NCBI GenBank assembly: GCA_025200525.1
Contig: JANUSC010000050.1
Span: 806,001 to 870,000, forward strand
Direction: 5' to 3'
Origin: Camellia lanceoleosa
Taxonomy: Eukaryota > Streptophyta > Magnoliopsida > Ericales > Theaceae
Length of the DNA: 64,000 nt
A model generated the notes under the pieces. The model saw nothing but the letters and a program-made list of their open reading frames with translations. It did not search any database and had not been told where the DNA came from. The position numbers were made by a program, and so were the translations under genes. This document shows positions 1 to 12,314 of this stretch, piece after piece; the stretch's first letter is position 1, and each line of letters opens with the position of its first letter.

Positions 1-2323
1 TTTAAATGCTAAAAATAAGGTTGATGTATGGGAATTCAAAACCAGCAGAAATTTTCCCTGAGTGGTCATGCCCACGATCACAATTGTCGTACTTACGACC
101 AATATGTAGTCCCGGTACTTTGTCTGTGGAATCCTTGGAGCCCGCTAGCTGCCCGTAACCCTCATGGTCATGCCTACGATAGAAAAGATCACGACCACGA
201 TAGTCTATTTATAAAAGTCCTGAGTGTGCGTCAAAACCCATTTTTTTGCATTTTTCTCCCCCCTTTCTCTCTTTTGTCCACCAATATTGAGCATCTAAGC
301 TCACAAAAACCTTAGATTTAGGGGTTTTAGGTGAAAATCTTGCCCTAATTCTAAAGGATAGAATGCATGGATCGTCGAGGGCTACGTTTTAAGCTAGGTT
401 GATCGCGTTTTCGTCACCATCAACCTTTAGGTGTTCATCAAATCTCTCTCCTTTGAGGTAGGAATACCTTTAATTTTGTATATCTTTGTGTTGATATGAT
501 TATGTGGTACTTTCGTAGTCATGATGAGATATGAGCTAGTGTTTTGATTAAAAATATATAAAAATGGGATTTTCTCTCAAAATTTTATTTTATTTTATTG
601 AAATGTTTTGAATGTTTGACATATTGAAGGTTAGTATTTGATAATTTGAAGGTTTTTCAAAAGAAATGAGAAAAATATCCCAATTTTTTTGAGATCCTAG
701 GTTTGGAGATTTTGTTTAAAGACGGTTTTGAAACAAATTGATGCTTGTTAGAATTGAAATTGATATGGTATTAAAACACATGGAAATTATGGAGTTGTGT
801 AACCTCTGGATTTATGAAGGAATTATTGTTGACAATGGAAGTTATTGAATCAAATCTTTATGAAGCCTTGAATTTATGATTTTAATGAAAATGAGATTTT
901 TGAAAACTAAGTAATGCTTTAAAGTGGGATTGGAATTGATTTGAGTTGAAACACATGGTGATATTGTAATGATATAAATTTTGGATAGATGTTATGATTA
1001 TAGGTGATTATGGGAATTGTTGAGATTATCTTTGATTAGGTATTACAGTAATTATTCTTGTAGAAATGAATTGAACCTTAAGTAAATTAAAACATTTGCA
1101 AACTCAAGTATCACATTTGCATCACATGGTTTTGACTTGAGACGACATATGATTTTGAAAAGTGATGAATCCAGGGAAGGCAGTAAATAGCGTAGTAATC
1201 CGGTTAGTTGAGTCAGTTTTGGAAAATGAATTGTGTGTTGTATTAGTACCCGCGCGGAGAGTCAAGGTGCCCAATTGCTCGCTTGGTGCTGGACGAATGT
1301 GGGAAAGGTTTTTAGGTGTCCACTGGCCCTACCGTATCGAGCCGACAAATGTGAAAAACCAAATGAGTTTTTGTGTCCATTGGCCCTTGTATAGAGTCAG
1401 CAAATGTGGAAAAAAAATTATTTCGGGTGTCCACTAGCACTATCTTATTGAGCCGGCAAATGTGGAGAAACGTGTGTTTTAGATGCCCATCGCCCTTCTT
1501 TATCAAACCGGTAAGTGTGGGACTATTTTGATATATAAAGTCTATATATGTATTTGGCTCTTACCTTGAGATTCTAGTGCATATTTACTGCCACGTTGTT
1601 AATGTTGGACTCTGGTTTAATAAAAGTGCATTGAGCATCATCCTTTTAACAGAGAAAATAATGGATTTTAGCATGCTATTTGTATATTGCATGATCATAA
1701 TTATATCAAGCATTTATATACATTGTTAAAAGTATTGGGGGTGTACTAGAATACTTTGAAAAGAATACATCAATTTCTATTCCCAAGGGTGGCCGTCCAT
1801 TGATGGTGATTTTGGGAAGATTTTTCTTTTTATTTTTGTGTGTAATTTGATACTTATTTCAAGATATTGTGTACAATTTATTAAATAAGTTTAAAGGTAC
1901 AAGTATATATATATATATATAATAGTACTAACTTGGGGTTAATTTGTAATTTGATTAAAATGTGGGGGCTTTGGCTTTAATTTATGAATTTGAACATTTA
2001 ATTAAGTGTAGTATTTAATTTATTTAAGGTATGAAATTTTAATTTGGTTAAAGTTTTTCTGTTTTGAATTTTACTACGAATTTTACTAAGAACTGGAAAC
2101 CCAGGGTTTATGTGTGGAAAATATAGTTAGAAAATTCATTTAATTATTATTAATGCTTTAGAAATGGATCCTGAGTTCCCGAGTTCAATTTGGGGTTTGC
2201 GAGTTTCTGGTTGGCGCATGTTTTTGGGTTAAAATTGAAATTAATTAAGAAATTGAGTGACTACAAGTAAATAATTTAAAAGTAAGGGTTAAAGAAAATA
2301 TTGCAAAGATCAGGAGCCTCACA
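1..2323 (-). mobile_element. E1 LTR (3' LTR of a minus-strand gypsy element), left end outside window
   Basis: This is non-coding AT-rich DNA. On the minus strand it begins with TGTGAGGCTCC at 2323, just after a purine tract and after the integrase end of E1, so it is read as the 3' LTR of E1. Positions 1-1737 are collinear with 60302-62074 (S3), differing by scattered substitutions and small indels. From 1738 the two copies are unrelated. The left end lies outside the window. Small open frames here are not credible genes. Confidence 0.75.
1312..1520. repeat. tandem repeat inside the E1 LTR, about 60-66 bp units, four copies
   Basis: Four degenerate units each contain a GTGTCCACTGGCCC-like core, then a TATCGAGCCG-like stretch, then CAAATGTGGAAA. 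The same array occurs in S3 at about 61650-61855. The short open frames across it are by-products of the repeat. Confidence 0.7.
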
Positions 2324-2341
2324 ACCTATCCCCCTTAAAGA
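2324..2341 (-). other. E1 polypurine tract
   Basis: On the minus strand this reads CTTTAAGGGGGATAGGT and directly abuts the LTR start TGTGAGG. This is the normal place for the plus-strand primer of an LTR retrotransposon, and it sets the LTR boundary. Confidence 0.75.
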
Positions 2342-2362
2342 AATTTTGTCCTTGAAATTTAA

Positions 2363-5205
2363 CTACATATTGTTTTCAAATAACTGCGGATAGTTTGCTC
2401 TCATCAAGTCCTCGCTCTCAAGTACCCTTATCAAATAGATTGTATTTCCCCTAAGATTCTTCTTCCATTTGTCTTGAATTGCTATAGGCCCCTCTTCAAA
2501 AGTAGCATCTTTACTAAGGTTAATTTCCTCCAAATTAATGATGTGCAATCGATCTACAAAGTACTTCCGTAGTATAGATATGTGAAAGACATTGTCTATT
2601 CTGGTTAACTGCGGAGGTAAAGCCAATCTATATGCAACTTCTCCAATTCATTGTAATACTTTGAAGGGTCCGATATATAGAGGCAAGAGCTTCCCTTTCT
2701 TTCCAAAACATATGATTTTATGTCAAGTTTGAACTTCTAAAAACACATGATTACCGACTTTAACTAGTAGAGGCCTTCTTCTTCTATCTGTATAAGTCAT
2801 TGGTAGTCCTAAGCTACCTTCAACCGTTGTCGGATAAGTTTGACTTTCTCAGTGGTTTTTAGAACAAGTTCATGTCCTACTAGACCTGCTTCACCCACTT
2901 CAATCCAATAGATTGATGATCGGCAAGGTCACCCATACAATGCTTCAAAAGGTGTCATCCTAATACTGGCTTGGAAACTACTGTTGTACAAGAATTCAAT
3001 TAGTGGAAGTTGTCGTTCCCAATTTCCTTGAAAAACCATTACACAAGCTCTCAACATATCTTGAATGGTTTGGATGGTGCGCTCACATTGCCCATTTGTC
3101 TGAGAATGAAAAGCCGTACTAAAACACAACCCGATGCCCAGGGCTTCTTGTAGACTTCCCTAGAATCGGGAGGTAAAACGCGGGTCGTGGTCTGATATAA
3201 TGGTCACCAGGATTCCGTGTAACTGAATGATCTCTCGAATATAAAGGTTGTAGAAGGGCTACAAGGTGTTAGTTATCTTGTAGGGTAGGAAATGGGTGGT
3301 TTTTGTTAGACGGTCCGTTATAACCCAGATAGCATCATGGCCCCTTGGGGTTTTGGGTAACCCAGTCACAAAATCTATTGTTATATGTTCCCACTTCTAT
3401 TTGGCTATTGGTAGAGGCTGTAACATTTTTCCTGGTTTTTGATGTCCTGCTTTCACCAGTAGGCATGGAAGGCATCTAGCCACAAACTGAGCCACATCTT
3501 TCTTCATACCACTTCACCAATACTGTCGTTTCAAATCGTGGTACATTTTACTCCTTCCTGGATGTACTGCAAGGGCCAAGTAATGAAATTCCTTAAGTAT
3601 TCTTTCTTTATGTGACTTGCTATTTGGTACAAATAGCCTGCCTTGGTATCTTAATTTCCCATCTGAGCGAATTGACCAATTGGGTACTGTTTTCTTGATT
3701 CCAAGCATGTCTTGATGAAAACTACTTCTTGATCATGATCTTGAGCTCCCATGACTTCACTTAGGAACTTAGGCATCATATTTGTGCACCAAGGTATGCC
3801 TTTCAATCTGGAACCTTCACTTGAACTCCAAATTCTTTAAGAATTTTGACCATATCCCACTCTTTTACGGCTAATCTAGCTATCATTCCCCTACTCTTGT
3901 CACTCAACATGTCTGCAACTACGTTAGCCTTACCGGGATTATACGAGAGAGCAAACTAAAAGTGCTCGTGATACTCCATCCATTGTCTCTGACTCAAGTT
4001 TAGGTCCTTTTGTGTAAACATATACTTTAAACTCTTGTGATCTGTGAAAATCCTAAACTGTTCTCCACAATAGTAATATTGTTATTGTTTTAGGTCAAAA
4101 ACCACAACCGCTAATCCAAGTCATGCGTTGGATAATTTTGCTCATGCGGCTTCAATTGCCTGGAACCATAGGCTACTACCATCCCGTTCTACATGAGTAC
4201 ATAGCCTAACTCTTCATTGGATGCATCACAATACATGGTGTACCCTAGATCTTGTTCCAAAATGATTAATATTGGTGTGTTGCTTAATCTCGTCTTCAAT
4301 TCCTGAAAAACCTTTCATAAGCTTTATTTCATTCGTACTTTACTTCTTTCTGCATCAATTGTGACATTAGCTTGGCTAGTTTAGAGAATTCTTGAATGAA
4401 CCTTCTATAACACCCAATCAATCCTAAGAAACTACGAATTTCGTTACAGTCTTTTGCTGCTTCCAATCCAAGACTACTTCTACCTTGGTTGAATCTACCA
4501 CAATCCATTTCTCAGATACTAAGTCACATTTACTTGCCTTGGCGTACAGTTTGCTATCTCTAAGGACTTGAAGAACATTCTTCAAATGTTGTTCATGCTC
4601 CTCCTCGAACCTTGAATTTATTAAAATATCGTCAATGAACACTACTACAAACTAGTCAAGGTATGGTGTAAGGATCTTGTTCATTAGGCTCATGAATACT
4701 ATTGGTGCATTGGTCAGTTCAAAGAGCATTACTACAAACTCGTAGTGGCCGTACTTAGTCCGAAACGCAATCTTCGGTATATCCTTGTCCTTAACTTGTA
4801 GTTGATGGGAACCTAACCTGAGATCAATTTTTTGAACCTCTAAGTTAATCAAACAGGTCATCAATTCTTGGAAGCGGACACCAATTCTTGATTGTGACTC
4901 GATTTAGTTAACAATAGTCTATGCATAACCTTAACGTCCCATCCTTTTTCTTGGCAAATAGAATTGGTGCTCCCCACGGTGAGGTGCTCGATCTAATAAA
5001 TCCCTTTTTCAAGCAATTATAGTTTGTCTTTAATTCCGATAATAGTTCTGTAGGTGCCATATGATAAGGGGCCATTGATATTAGAGAGGTCCCAACCCGT
5101 TGGTAGTCCTGGTAATTCCTCAGGAAAGACGTTTGCATACTTACGGCCTACTCGAGGAAGTTCCATCTTAATCTGTTCTTTCTCATTTATAATCAAACTT
5201 GCCAT
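2363..5205 (-). pseudogene. E1 pol (Ty3/gypsy RT, RNase H, integrase), decayed
   Basis: Read on the minus strand from 5205 to 2363, fragments in several frames give pol in the normal gypsy order. They are: the linker before RT ([29 protein letters not shown], about 5138-4908); the RT active site FIDDIL near 4640; an RNase H region at about 4330-3900; the integrase zinc region with HPGRSKMYHDLKRQYW at about 3560-3514; the integrase core with STAFHSQTNGQCERTIQTIQ at about 3129-2929; and the C-terminal part (VFHISILRKY, ending ANYPQLFE) at 2626-2363. The order gag-RT-integrase assigns it to Ty3/gypsy. Many stops and frameshifts rule out function. Most of the protease seems to be missing, because gag sequence runs almost straight into the pre-RT linker. 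Confidence 0.85.
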
Positions 5206-5902
5206 CCATCTCCCAAGTTGATTGTGCTAACGTGTCTTACGTTTCATTATGGCAGGGAAATCACGTCTATCCCCATAAGCCACTACTTTCTTCTGATTGT
5301 GGGATCCAGACCCCATTCAAACTTCATTGCCTTCTCTTCGTCATTCTCTACGTATCGAGTGGCATAATGAGCCAATCCCTCAAACTTTGTAGTGTACTAT
5401 GCCATTGTCATGTTGTCTTGTTCTAGTCTCAGGAACTCCAAAACTTGTTCCTACTTGATGGTATTTAGGAAGTACTTTTTAAAGATTAATTCCTTGAATT
5501 GCATCCAAGTCAAAGTTGAAGTGTCGCGATTACTTTTCATTAATGCCCACCAATGATCTATTTCATCGTCCAACTCGTACACACAGCTAAGGTAATATGG
5601 TTGGCATGTTCAATAATTCCCATTGTATCCAATCATTTTCTCAATTTCACTATCCTTGTATCTGGTACCTCGGTGAATTTTGATCGCCTTTGCTTTCTAA
5701 ATTCAGAGAAAACATGTTTTCTATTATTCTACCTATTTCCTTTTTATTTGTCCCAATTCTTCCAGAATCTGATGCCCCAAATGGTTAGGGATCTCCGCTC
5801 CTACAGGTATAGGTCCATTTTTATGTTGTTGATTTATTGGCACAGCATTTCTAGCACTTTGTTGCATGTTTCCATGTAGTCGTTGGCACGTATATCCACC
5901 AT
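5206..5902 (-). pseudogene. E1 gag, decayed and shortened
   Basis: The minus strand opens with ATG at 5902 (MVDIRANDYMETCNKVLEML), followed by stops and shifts. Typical gypsy gag pieces follow: HWWALMKSNRDT, TWMQFKELIFKKYF, LEFLRLEQDNMTM, and a FEGLAHYATRYV stretch. No CCHC zinc knuckle and no DSG protease motif is seen before the frame meets the pre-RT linker at about 5205. This suggests a deletion that removed the gag end and most of the protease. Confidence 0.75.
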
Positions 5903-6100
5903 CCTAAGACATAAGTTATGTTCTAATTACGGAGGTGAATCCTTAAGAGTAATTTAACTGGTCTTTAGGGTTTATTTATCCTAGGGTGTTTGAAACAATA
6001 AGATCAAATAGTAGGTAACAAATTTAGGGAAACACACAATGCAACTTCATATATATAGGCAGAATAATAACTACCAGAGTTTGGTTAATGGAATGATTAT
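5903..6100 (-). other. E1 leader remnant, possible degraded primer site
   Basis: This is the untranslated stretch upstream of the E1 gag start. About 5920-5933 read on the minus strand resembles the initiator-Met tRNA primer site TGGTATCAGAGC at only about 7 of 12 bases, so the primer-site call is weak. S1 interrupts the region at 6101. No gene seen. Confidence 0.35.
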
Positions 6101-6654
6101 TGTCACACCCCAAACTCGCCCCTAAAAGTTTGGGCATGACCTATTCAAAAGTGGACACTTAACCTGTTATACATAACATATAAGGCCTGAACAGAAGCAT
6201 TAAATATAATACAATAACAGGAAATAAAAAGAAACTACATCCATTGAGCGACCACTATCATGCTAGGACCACAAACAGTGCATCAGATGATAAATATTTA
6301 CATACACATATACAAACCTCGCCCCTTGTTTGGGCATATAACAAAAACATTGGAAACTTTAACATATAATAGACAATCAGAGTACAAGCCAAAACTTAGA
6401 AAAACTCCACAAAAATGAGCAGGCTTCATCCAAATGCCTGGACACACAGAGGTTGACAAAAGAGAGACGAGCATCGAGGGTTAAGGCTGACCTCTAGATT
6501 TCTTACCTACAGGGTCAGACAAAATACCGAATGAGACAATCTCAGTGAATAATAGTACTTTAATAACTCAATGCCTAACTTGAATTATAATGTAGAACAA
6601 TTCATATATAATGCAAAAGACATGTAGTTAATCTGATGCTGTAATTATTTCCAG

Positions 6655-6925
6655 AACGGCCTTGGGCCCAGTCTTTACATAGAGTGGCTTCAAGCTCGGA
6701 TAAACAGAGTGACGTTACGCCTAGATTGAACAGAGTGGCATTAAGCCCAGAAATACAAAACGGCCTTGAGCCTGGCAGATTTTGCAGATTGACCATAGGC
6801 CTAACAGATATCACAGATTGGCCATGGGCCCAAGTTTCACATAACGGCCATAGGCCTCACAAATTTCACAGAACGGCCATAGGCCCCACAGATTTCACAG
6901 ATCGGCTTTAAGCCCAAAATACTAA
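6655..6925. repeat. GGCC-n-GGCC repeat array in S1
   Basis: About ten degenerate units contain an imperfect inverted repeat such as GGCCTTGGGCC, GGCCATAGGCC or GGCCATGGGCCC, separated by CAGATTTCACAGA-like spacers. Further copies lie at about 7270-7310. The same kind of array occurs in E2, E4 and E5. Confidence 0.75.
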
Positions 6926-7890
6926 CAGATTGGCTTTAAGCCCAGTTCATGTATGTATGGACTCAAGAGGTGTCTCGCACAGATTTTAGAGGTGACTCAC
7001 ACTGTAGCACTTAGTTCCGTACAACACTTTGTTCCATACCAGAAAATAATAGGCCGTAAAGACCGAACAATTCATGTCACGTCTTAGCATAAACGTAATG
7101 GATAAACAGAATAGAATAATCCCAGATATCATCTAAACAGATTAGTCTCAGAGTTGTACAGAGGCACATAGGTTCTTTCAATCATTCACATGAGTTAACA
7201 TAGTTAATTCGCGTGTAATAGAGTGCTAATGATAATTGTTAGCATTAAGTAAAGCGTATTTCACAGATTGGCCTTTGGCCCAGATACAACAGATTGGCCA
7301 TTGGCCCAGATATAGTAGAACAGAATAACCTCAGAGTCATAAGAACACCATTACACAATGGTGCACATAGATCCCCCCTGGTTTATTACAAGCCGAGATA
7401 GTTGTCTTGCATATAACAGAATATTATTAATAACGATTAATAGAAGGCACACATATCACTACAGTACGATTTATAGGAACAGAGCAATGCATATGATAAC
7501 GGTCTCGGGCCCATCATTACCAAAACAGAATGATCCCAGATACGCGAAGATAACGTTGTTCCATAATGCACATTTGTTTCATTTGATCACCTTAAATTAA
7601 TAAAGTTCACTCGCAAGTACCAGAACATTAATGTTAATTATTAATGGTAGGCAAAGCGTACTACAACAGTATTATTACTCACAGTGTGGGGTGGAGCGTT
7701 AGTCCTTCCCGGAATGTGTCCTGCACACATTTATAACTCGCACGTTAGTTCCTTTTTCTTTGTTAAATCATTTCCTGGCTCATTTGTTTTGAATGAATTT
7801 ACAGATATCAAAAAGGTATTAAATACAGATGTCAAACATATCCGAGGGTCAAGCACGTAAAACGGAGCAACCTCCTTTTCCAACATGGAC

Positions 7891-8034
7891 CGCACATGCG
7901 ACTGTGAGCCTCGCACGTGCGGCAAGGGTTCCCGCACGTATGGCAGTGATGCCCTGCACATGCTTTTTAAGCAGTGGCAAAAACTCCCAATTTCATCATT
8001 TCCCGCACGTGCGGCCATGACTCCCCCACATGCG
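7891..8034. repeat. palindrome ladder in S1, CGCACGTGCG core
   Basis: Six 10-bp sites start at 7891, 7912, 7933, 7955, 8004 and 8025: CGCACATGCG, CGCACGTGCG, CGCACGTATG, TGCACATGCT, CGCACGTGCG and CCCACATGCG. Spacings are 21, 21, 22, 49 and 21 bp. The imperfect sites differ mainly by C-to-T or G-to-A changes at CG, as expected for methylated DNA. The place in the LTR matches the CGCTCGAGCG ladder of E5. Confidence 0.75.
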
Positions 8035-8986
8035 GCGATTCTGTCCAGCAGTAGTCTGAAAATTCAAACAAAATCCCAATTTTTGGTGAACATTTACAAG
8101 GCTTAAAATAGCTTCCTTAATTGCTAGAACATGGTCTAAAAATCATGTTAATAAGAATTACAAACATATTTCAATCTAATTAGGTATTAGATCTTTAATC
8201 TTAAAACTCACAACCCAATTCCATAATATTTCTATCTTCTTCACACACATATATACATATCTAACCATTTATGCACATCTATGAGCTCAAACATAACAAG
8301 TGAAGGGATGGAATGTAATCCCTACTACATGGTTGAAGTTGAGTTAAAACACTCAAAGATAAGATTATCTTGCCAATTAATCACATGCACACACACAAGA
8401 TCACAATTACAAACCCTAAGTGGCAAGAGTGAAAAAGGAATTCTTACCCCACTCCATGACAAAGGTTACACAAGGTGGGATTAAATTTACCTTGAGCTTA
8501 ATTCTCTTAAATTATTCTCAATTCCAATTTTCTTGGTTAGTGAAGCTTTCCTCTTGATCCTTTCTCTCTAACTCTCTTCTTCTCTAATTCTCTCACCCAG
8601 GAGATGTTTTTGTTTTGGGAAAATGGCTTCTCAGTCAAATATACAAAAAACATAGATATATATATAAAGGTGAGTAAAGACAAAATTTAATCAGTTTAAT
8701 CATTCCTAATTAAATTTTTACAGAAAATCATATTATAATCTAAAAATTATGCTGATCACATGTATAAGGTCAATTTCGGATTATTAAGCTCCTAAGGCTT
8801 CCAATTTCTGATCCGAACATTATAATTCTAACAGAGATTTTCCTTAATAAATAGATACAACTCTCTAATCATAAAGTCCATTTGCTTAAACTTAATTTCA
8901 CCTGAAATTTCACATTAAGCATTTAAATGTACAGAATAAAGGACTGACAATATACCAGAAGCATATGCAAGGGTCGGGTCATTACA

Positions 8987-9662
8987 ATTACGAAGTGGAG
9001 ATTGAAGAGTATGAAGTGGTAATAGCATCAATTAACACTAGGATCATCTGAAATATGGATAAATGATATAATGAAATGGATTACATTACAGTTTCAAACA
9101 TCAATATGCTTAAGGTTACAGAGGTAGTGACTAAGCTAGATATTTGACTTGAAACTGCGTTGGCCATCCGTTTTTCAAACTGAATATCCAAGATTCGTCA
9201 CCAAGTAAAGAAAATGAAACTATTTCTAAGAAGCCTTATGCTAAATAATCAAGGCTCAAAAGAGGTCAATTTTACAAAGGGTAGTATATAAAATAGAACT
9301 GGATGGTCATGAGTTAATCTTGGAAAATGATGACATCAAATAAAGATTATGAATACAAGATGAGGGTATGACGATTGATAGAAGATGCATCGAACTAAAA
9401 ATACCCCTATTGGGCGATGTGAGGCCTTGCTCAGAGTTAAAACCACTTCCCGATATTAAAAAACGTCCTCATGAGTCAATGTTTCTATGCCCGAAATTCA
9501 AAGAAATGCCCTAAGATAAGTCAAGATAATTTCTATTTTTTACGTCTTTTAGTTGATAGAATAGGTATTGTTATAATAATATAACATAGTCAGAGTAAGG
9601 AAGTCACTAACCGCAAGTCGAAACGCGTGGGTAAGGGTTGAACCGAGGCTATGATTCCAAGT
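8987..9662. other. unassigned stretch; possible degraded primer site at its right edge
   Basis: No convincing coding sequence on either strand. At 9647-9659 the minus strand reads TTGGAATCATAGCC, which resembles the tRNA-Met primer site TGGTATCAGAGCC with a few mismatches. It is followed two bases away by a possible LTR edge (TGTGACGCCC on the plus strand, 9663). This would be the leader of an otherwise unrecognised minus-strand element. Confidence 0.35.
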
Positions 9663-10616
9663 TGTGACGCCCTAATTTTTTCTCTAAGAGTTATGGTAAC
9701 ATCACCAAAGAGTCATTTGGTGAATAGCCAAGTAAGATATCAAAAAGATCGAAGGAATCAATATAGCCTCCCTTCTAAGTCCAACCACCTTAGATTGCAA
9801 GCAATCATTTTGACAGATCTTAAGAGATATTAACACAAGGTCTCATAAGTAACGCGAAGATAGGCATAGGACTACAAAAGCAAATAATAATTAAAGTGTT
9901 TCAAATCTTAAATTACAAAATGAGTTCCATTGCTATTACAATCAAAAAATAAAAGAACGAATAGACTCATAAGCAAAATAGCTTCTAACTTTCTTTACAA
10001 CAGACACAAGTCTTCAAATGTTTCTGGCTCTTCGTCGATCTCGTATGTTTCATCGATACCTAGCATGAAACGCCATGTGCTTTGAATGCCTAGTAAATGC
10101 ACACACACTCCATCCCTTTTATCCAATCTAATAGAAAAAAACATTTACAACAATAGGGGAAAGAAACATGATATTCAAGTAAATAACGAGGGTTACAAGG
10201 TTAGTTGTTAGTAGTCTAGAAATCCCCTGAAGAGATTTCATTCTTCCAACGACAAGAATCGGGCGCAGATTATTCGTCTGCCCCCTCTTTTGCTACTTTG
10301 TTGCAGACCTTACCTCAGATGTCCACCATAACGCTAACCGCAAGGCCTCAAAAGTGACAGTAAAATAAGGGCCTTGCCCATTCCCTCCTTACACCAAAAC
10401 CACCTAGGGTCTGAATACAACCGCTTCATTCAAGGGTTCTAAAAGAACCATTTGCGCAAGATTTTACTTCCAGAAAGGGAACACATCTCATCAACCAATC
10501 AACGACTCAGTAACTTGTCCAAAAGTTCACAAACCCAATACCACCCATTAAGTTTCCCGTTAGATAATTTAAGTTAGAGTTAGAACTTGCTCTTGAAACA
10601 ACATTTATTGCATAAG
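9663..10616 (-). mobile_element. possible LTR fragment
   Basis: It starts TGTGACGCCCTAATTTTTTC beside the primer-like site and runs without coding content to the start of the E4 LTR at 10617. It does not resemble the E1 LTR, so I do not pair the two. No second copy is seen in the window. The right boundary is simply where E4 begins. Confidence 0.35.
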
Positions 10617-10962
10617 TGTGACAACCTCGTTCTATGTTATGCTGTTAATCTTTAATTACACTTGTGATTATGTACTTAACATGATTTTAGATGCTAAGTA
10701 TGTGATTATATGCACTTTTGAATTCATATATGTTCAACGTGGGGAAATCTATTCAATATTCTGTAATAAACAGAAATTGAGGGCTGTAGAGGCGATAGAA
10801 ACCAAAATGGACTGTACCATTGTGATTAGCATACTTTTTAGAGCCTAGAGTGAGATTTAATTAAAAACTAATTCCGATCAAATTAATTAGATTAAGTTGA
10901 TTAAACTTAAGTAAGATTGCTTAGCCTTAATCAAGCTTAATTAGCCTACGCTAATCACAAGC

Positions 10963-10970
10963 TATATATA
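10963..10970 (+). promoter_or_regulatory. likely TATA box of the E4 LTR
   Basis: TATATATA lies about 350 bp into the LTR and about 75 bp before a GA-rich tract. The E2 LTR has TATATAA at the matching place (minus strand, about 43672-43678). No transcript data; position only. Confidence 0.5.
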
Positions 10971-11040
10971 TGATGAGATTAGTGCTTAGGCTCATAGAAT
11001 TGAGCTCTTGTTCATCAATGTGCTGAGATTATACATTATA

Positions 11041-11108
11041 GAGAGCGAAAGAGAGAGAGGGAGAGAGGGAGAGAGAGAGAGATAGAGAGAGAGACAGAGA
11101 CAGAGAGA
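11041..11108. repeat. GA/CT microsatellite in the E4 LTR
   Basis: GAGAGA-rich tract with a few interruptions, just downstream of the TATA box. The E2 LTRs have a shorter matching tract on the opposite strand (about 15855-15900 and 43570-43595). Confidence 0.85.
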
Positions 11109-11688
11109 ACACCATTTTAGAGCCAGGAAGGAAAGAACTTGAAGGGATTGACTTGGAGAGTGAAGATTTAGGAAGATATGCTCAAGAACTTGCTAGGATT
11201 GGAAGAATTAAAGGCTCTAGGTGAGTAACTGAACTCTAATTCATGAACTTAAGCCACATAAATGTGAATTCAATAAGATTAGGAAGTTAAGCACATGAAT
11301 CAACATAAGTTTGATGAATTTGATATCAATTTGCACATGCATGCATGAATTTGTTATGAAATTTCATTGTAGAGCATGAATCATATAATCCATGTGGAAT
11401 TGAGAATTGTTTGACACATGCATGCATGAATTGTTATGTTTTCAAGTCCAATTATAAGTCTTGAAGCTTATGAATGTAAGATATAAAACATGGATTTTAC
11501 AAACATAAAGTTTGAGGTTTGAATCTTATTGAATTCATGAAGTTTTGAACTATGGGTTGAACTTAGCTCCAGATATATGTATTTGGGAGTATGCTTGGAT
11601 GTTTGAGTGAATCATGCATGAATTTGAAGCCTTAGAGTTGTGTTTGAAGCTCAAACAGAATTCTGGAAATTCCAAAATTCAAGTAATT

Positions 11689-11912
11689 TGCTTGAGCGAT
11701 GGAAGTGTTGCTCGAGTGTACATTTCAAGCTCCTAATACTTTTGTAGACATCAAAGGTTAGCTCAAGTGACCAAAAGACCGCTCCACTAACCACCCTTTA
11801 TTTTCAATCTTGGCTTGAGCGACCAAGAAGTTGGCTTGAGCATAAAATAAGTGCATCCAATACTTTTGCAGACCAAGGGGTTTGCTCGAATGGCCAATGT
11901 TGCACCTGAGCG
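11689..11912. repeat. palindrome ladder in the E4 LTR, degraded CGCTCGAGCG sites
   Basis: Eight sites start at 11689, 11709, 11760, 11780, 11812, 11833, 11883 and 11903, for example TGCTTGAGCG, TGCTCGAGTG and GGCTTGAGCG. Spacings are 20, 51, 20, 32, 21, 50 and 20 bp. Most CG pairs have decayed to TG or CA, yet the spacing is intact and nearly equals that of E2. Confidence 0.7.
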
Positions 11913-12314
11913 AAGTGTCTTATTTCAGGAAACTTTGAAAAGTTGTATTATGTTCAAATTTTCGTTCTTTTTTTTTTCATTCTTGAGCATTCTTAGGCAC
12001 ACATTGAGCATCCTAAATAAACTAAAGAGTTAAAAAGAAGCCTAAGAAATATAAATGAATTTGAGAACAGATTGAATTATATTGTGGCCCAATTTATGTA
12101 TGTGTTACGAATTGTGTAGGGTCAACTCTGAGGACGAATCAGCCAACTGAACACTGTGAGTAATATCTTAGTAAAGATATTTTCATGTATGTTATTTTCT
12201 AAATATTAGCTATAAGGTAAGTTTTTCAAACTCATGAATTTGTACAATGAATGAGTATCATAGCTGTCTGATTCGTAAAAGAATCTGTAAAGTGATTGGT
12301 AAGTACGAATATGA

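Larger units (their letters stand above)
6101..8986 (-). mobile_element. S1, solo LTR of the E5 family (diverged subfamily)
   Basis: The plus strand begins TGTCACACCCCAAACTCGCC and ends GGGTCGGGTCATTACA. These are the reverse complements of the two ends of the E5 LTR, and about 50 bp at the left end align well with E5. The flanks are ATTAT (6096-6100) and ATTAC (8987-8991), a 5-bp duplication with one mismatch. No internal domain lies beside it, so it is a solo LTR formed by LTR-LTR recombination. It carries GGCC repeats and a palindrome ladder at positions equivalent to those of E5. Confidence 0.8.

Noticed and set aside
1312..1520. Possible CRISPR-like or satellite array
   Set aside because: Only four degenerate units, without conserved repeats and unique spacers; it lies inside an LTR and recurs in S3.
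9663..10616. 5' LTR of E1
   Set aside because: Position and orientation fit, but the sequence does not resemble 1-2323 or S3, and the distance to the E1 gag start is too long even after removing S1. Kept only as a possible LTR fragment.
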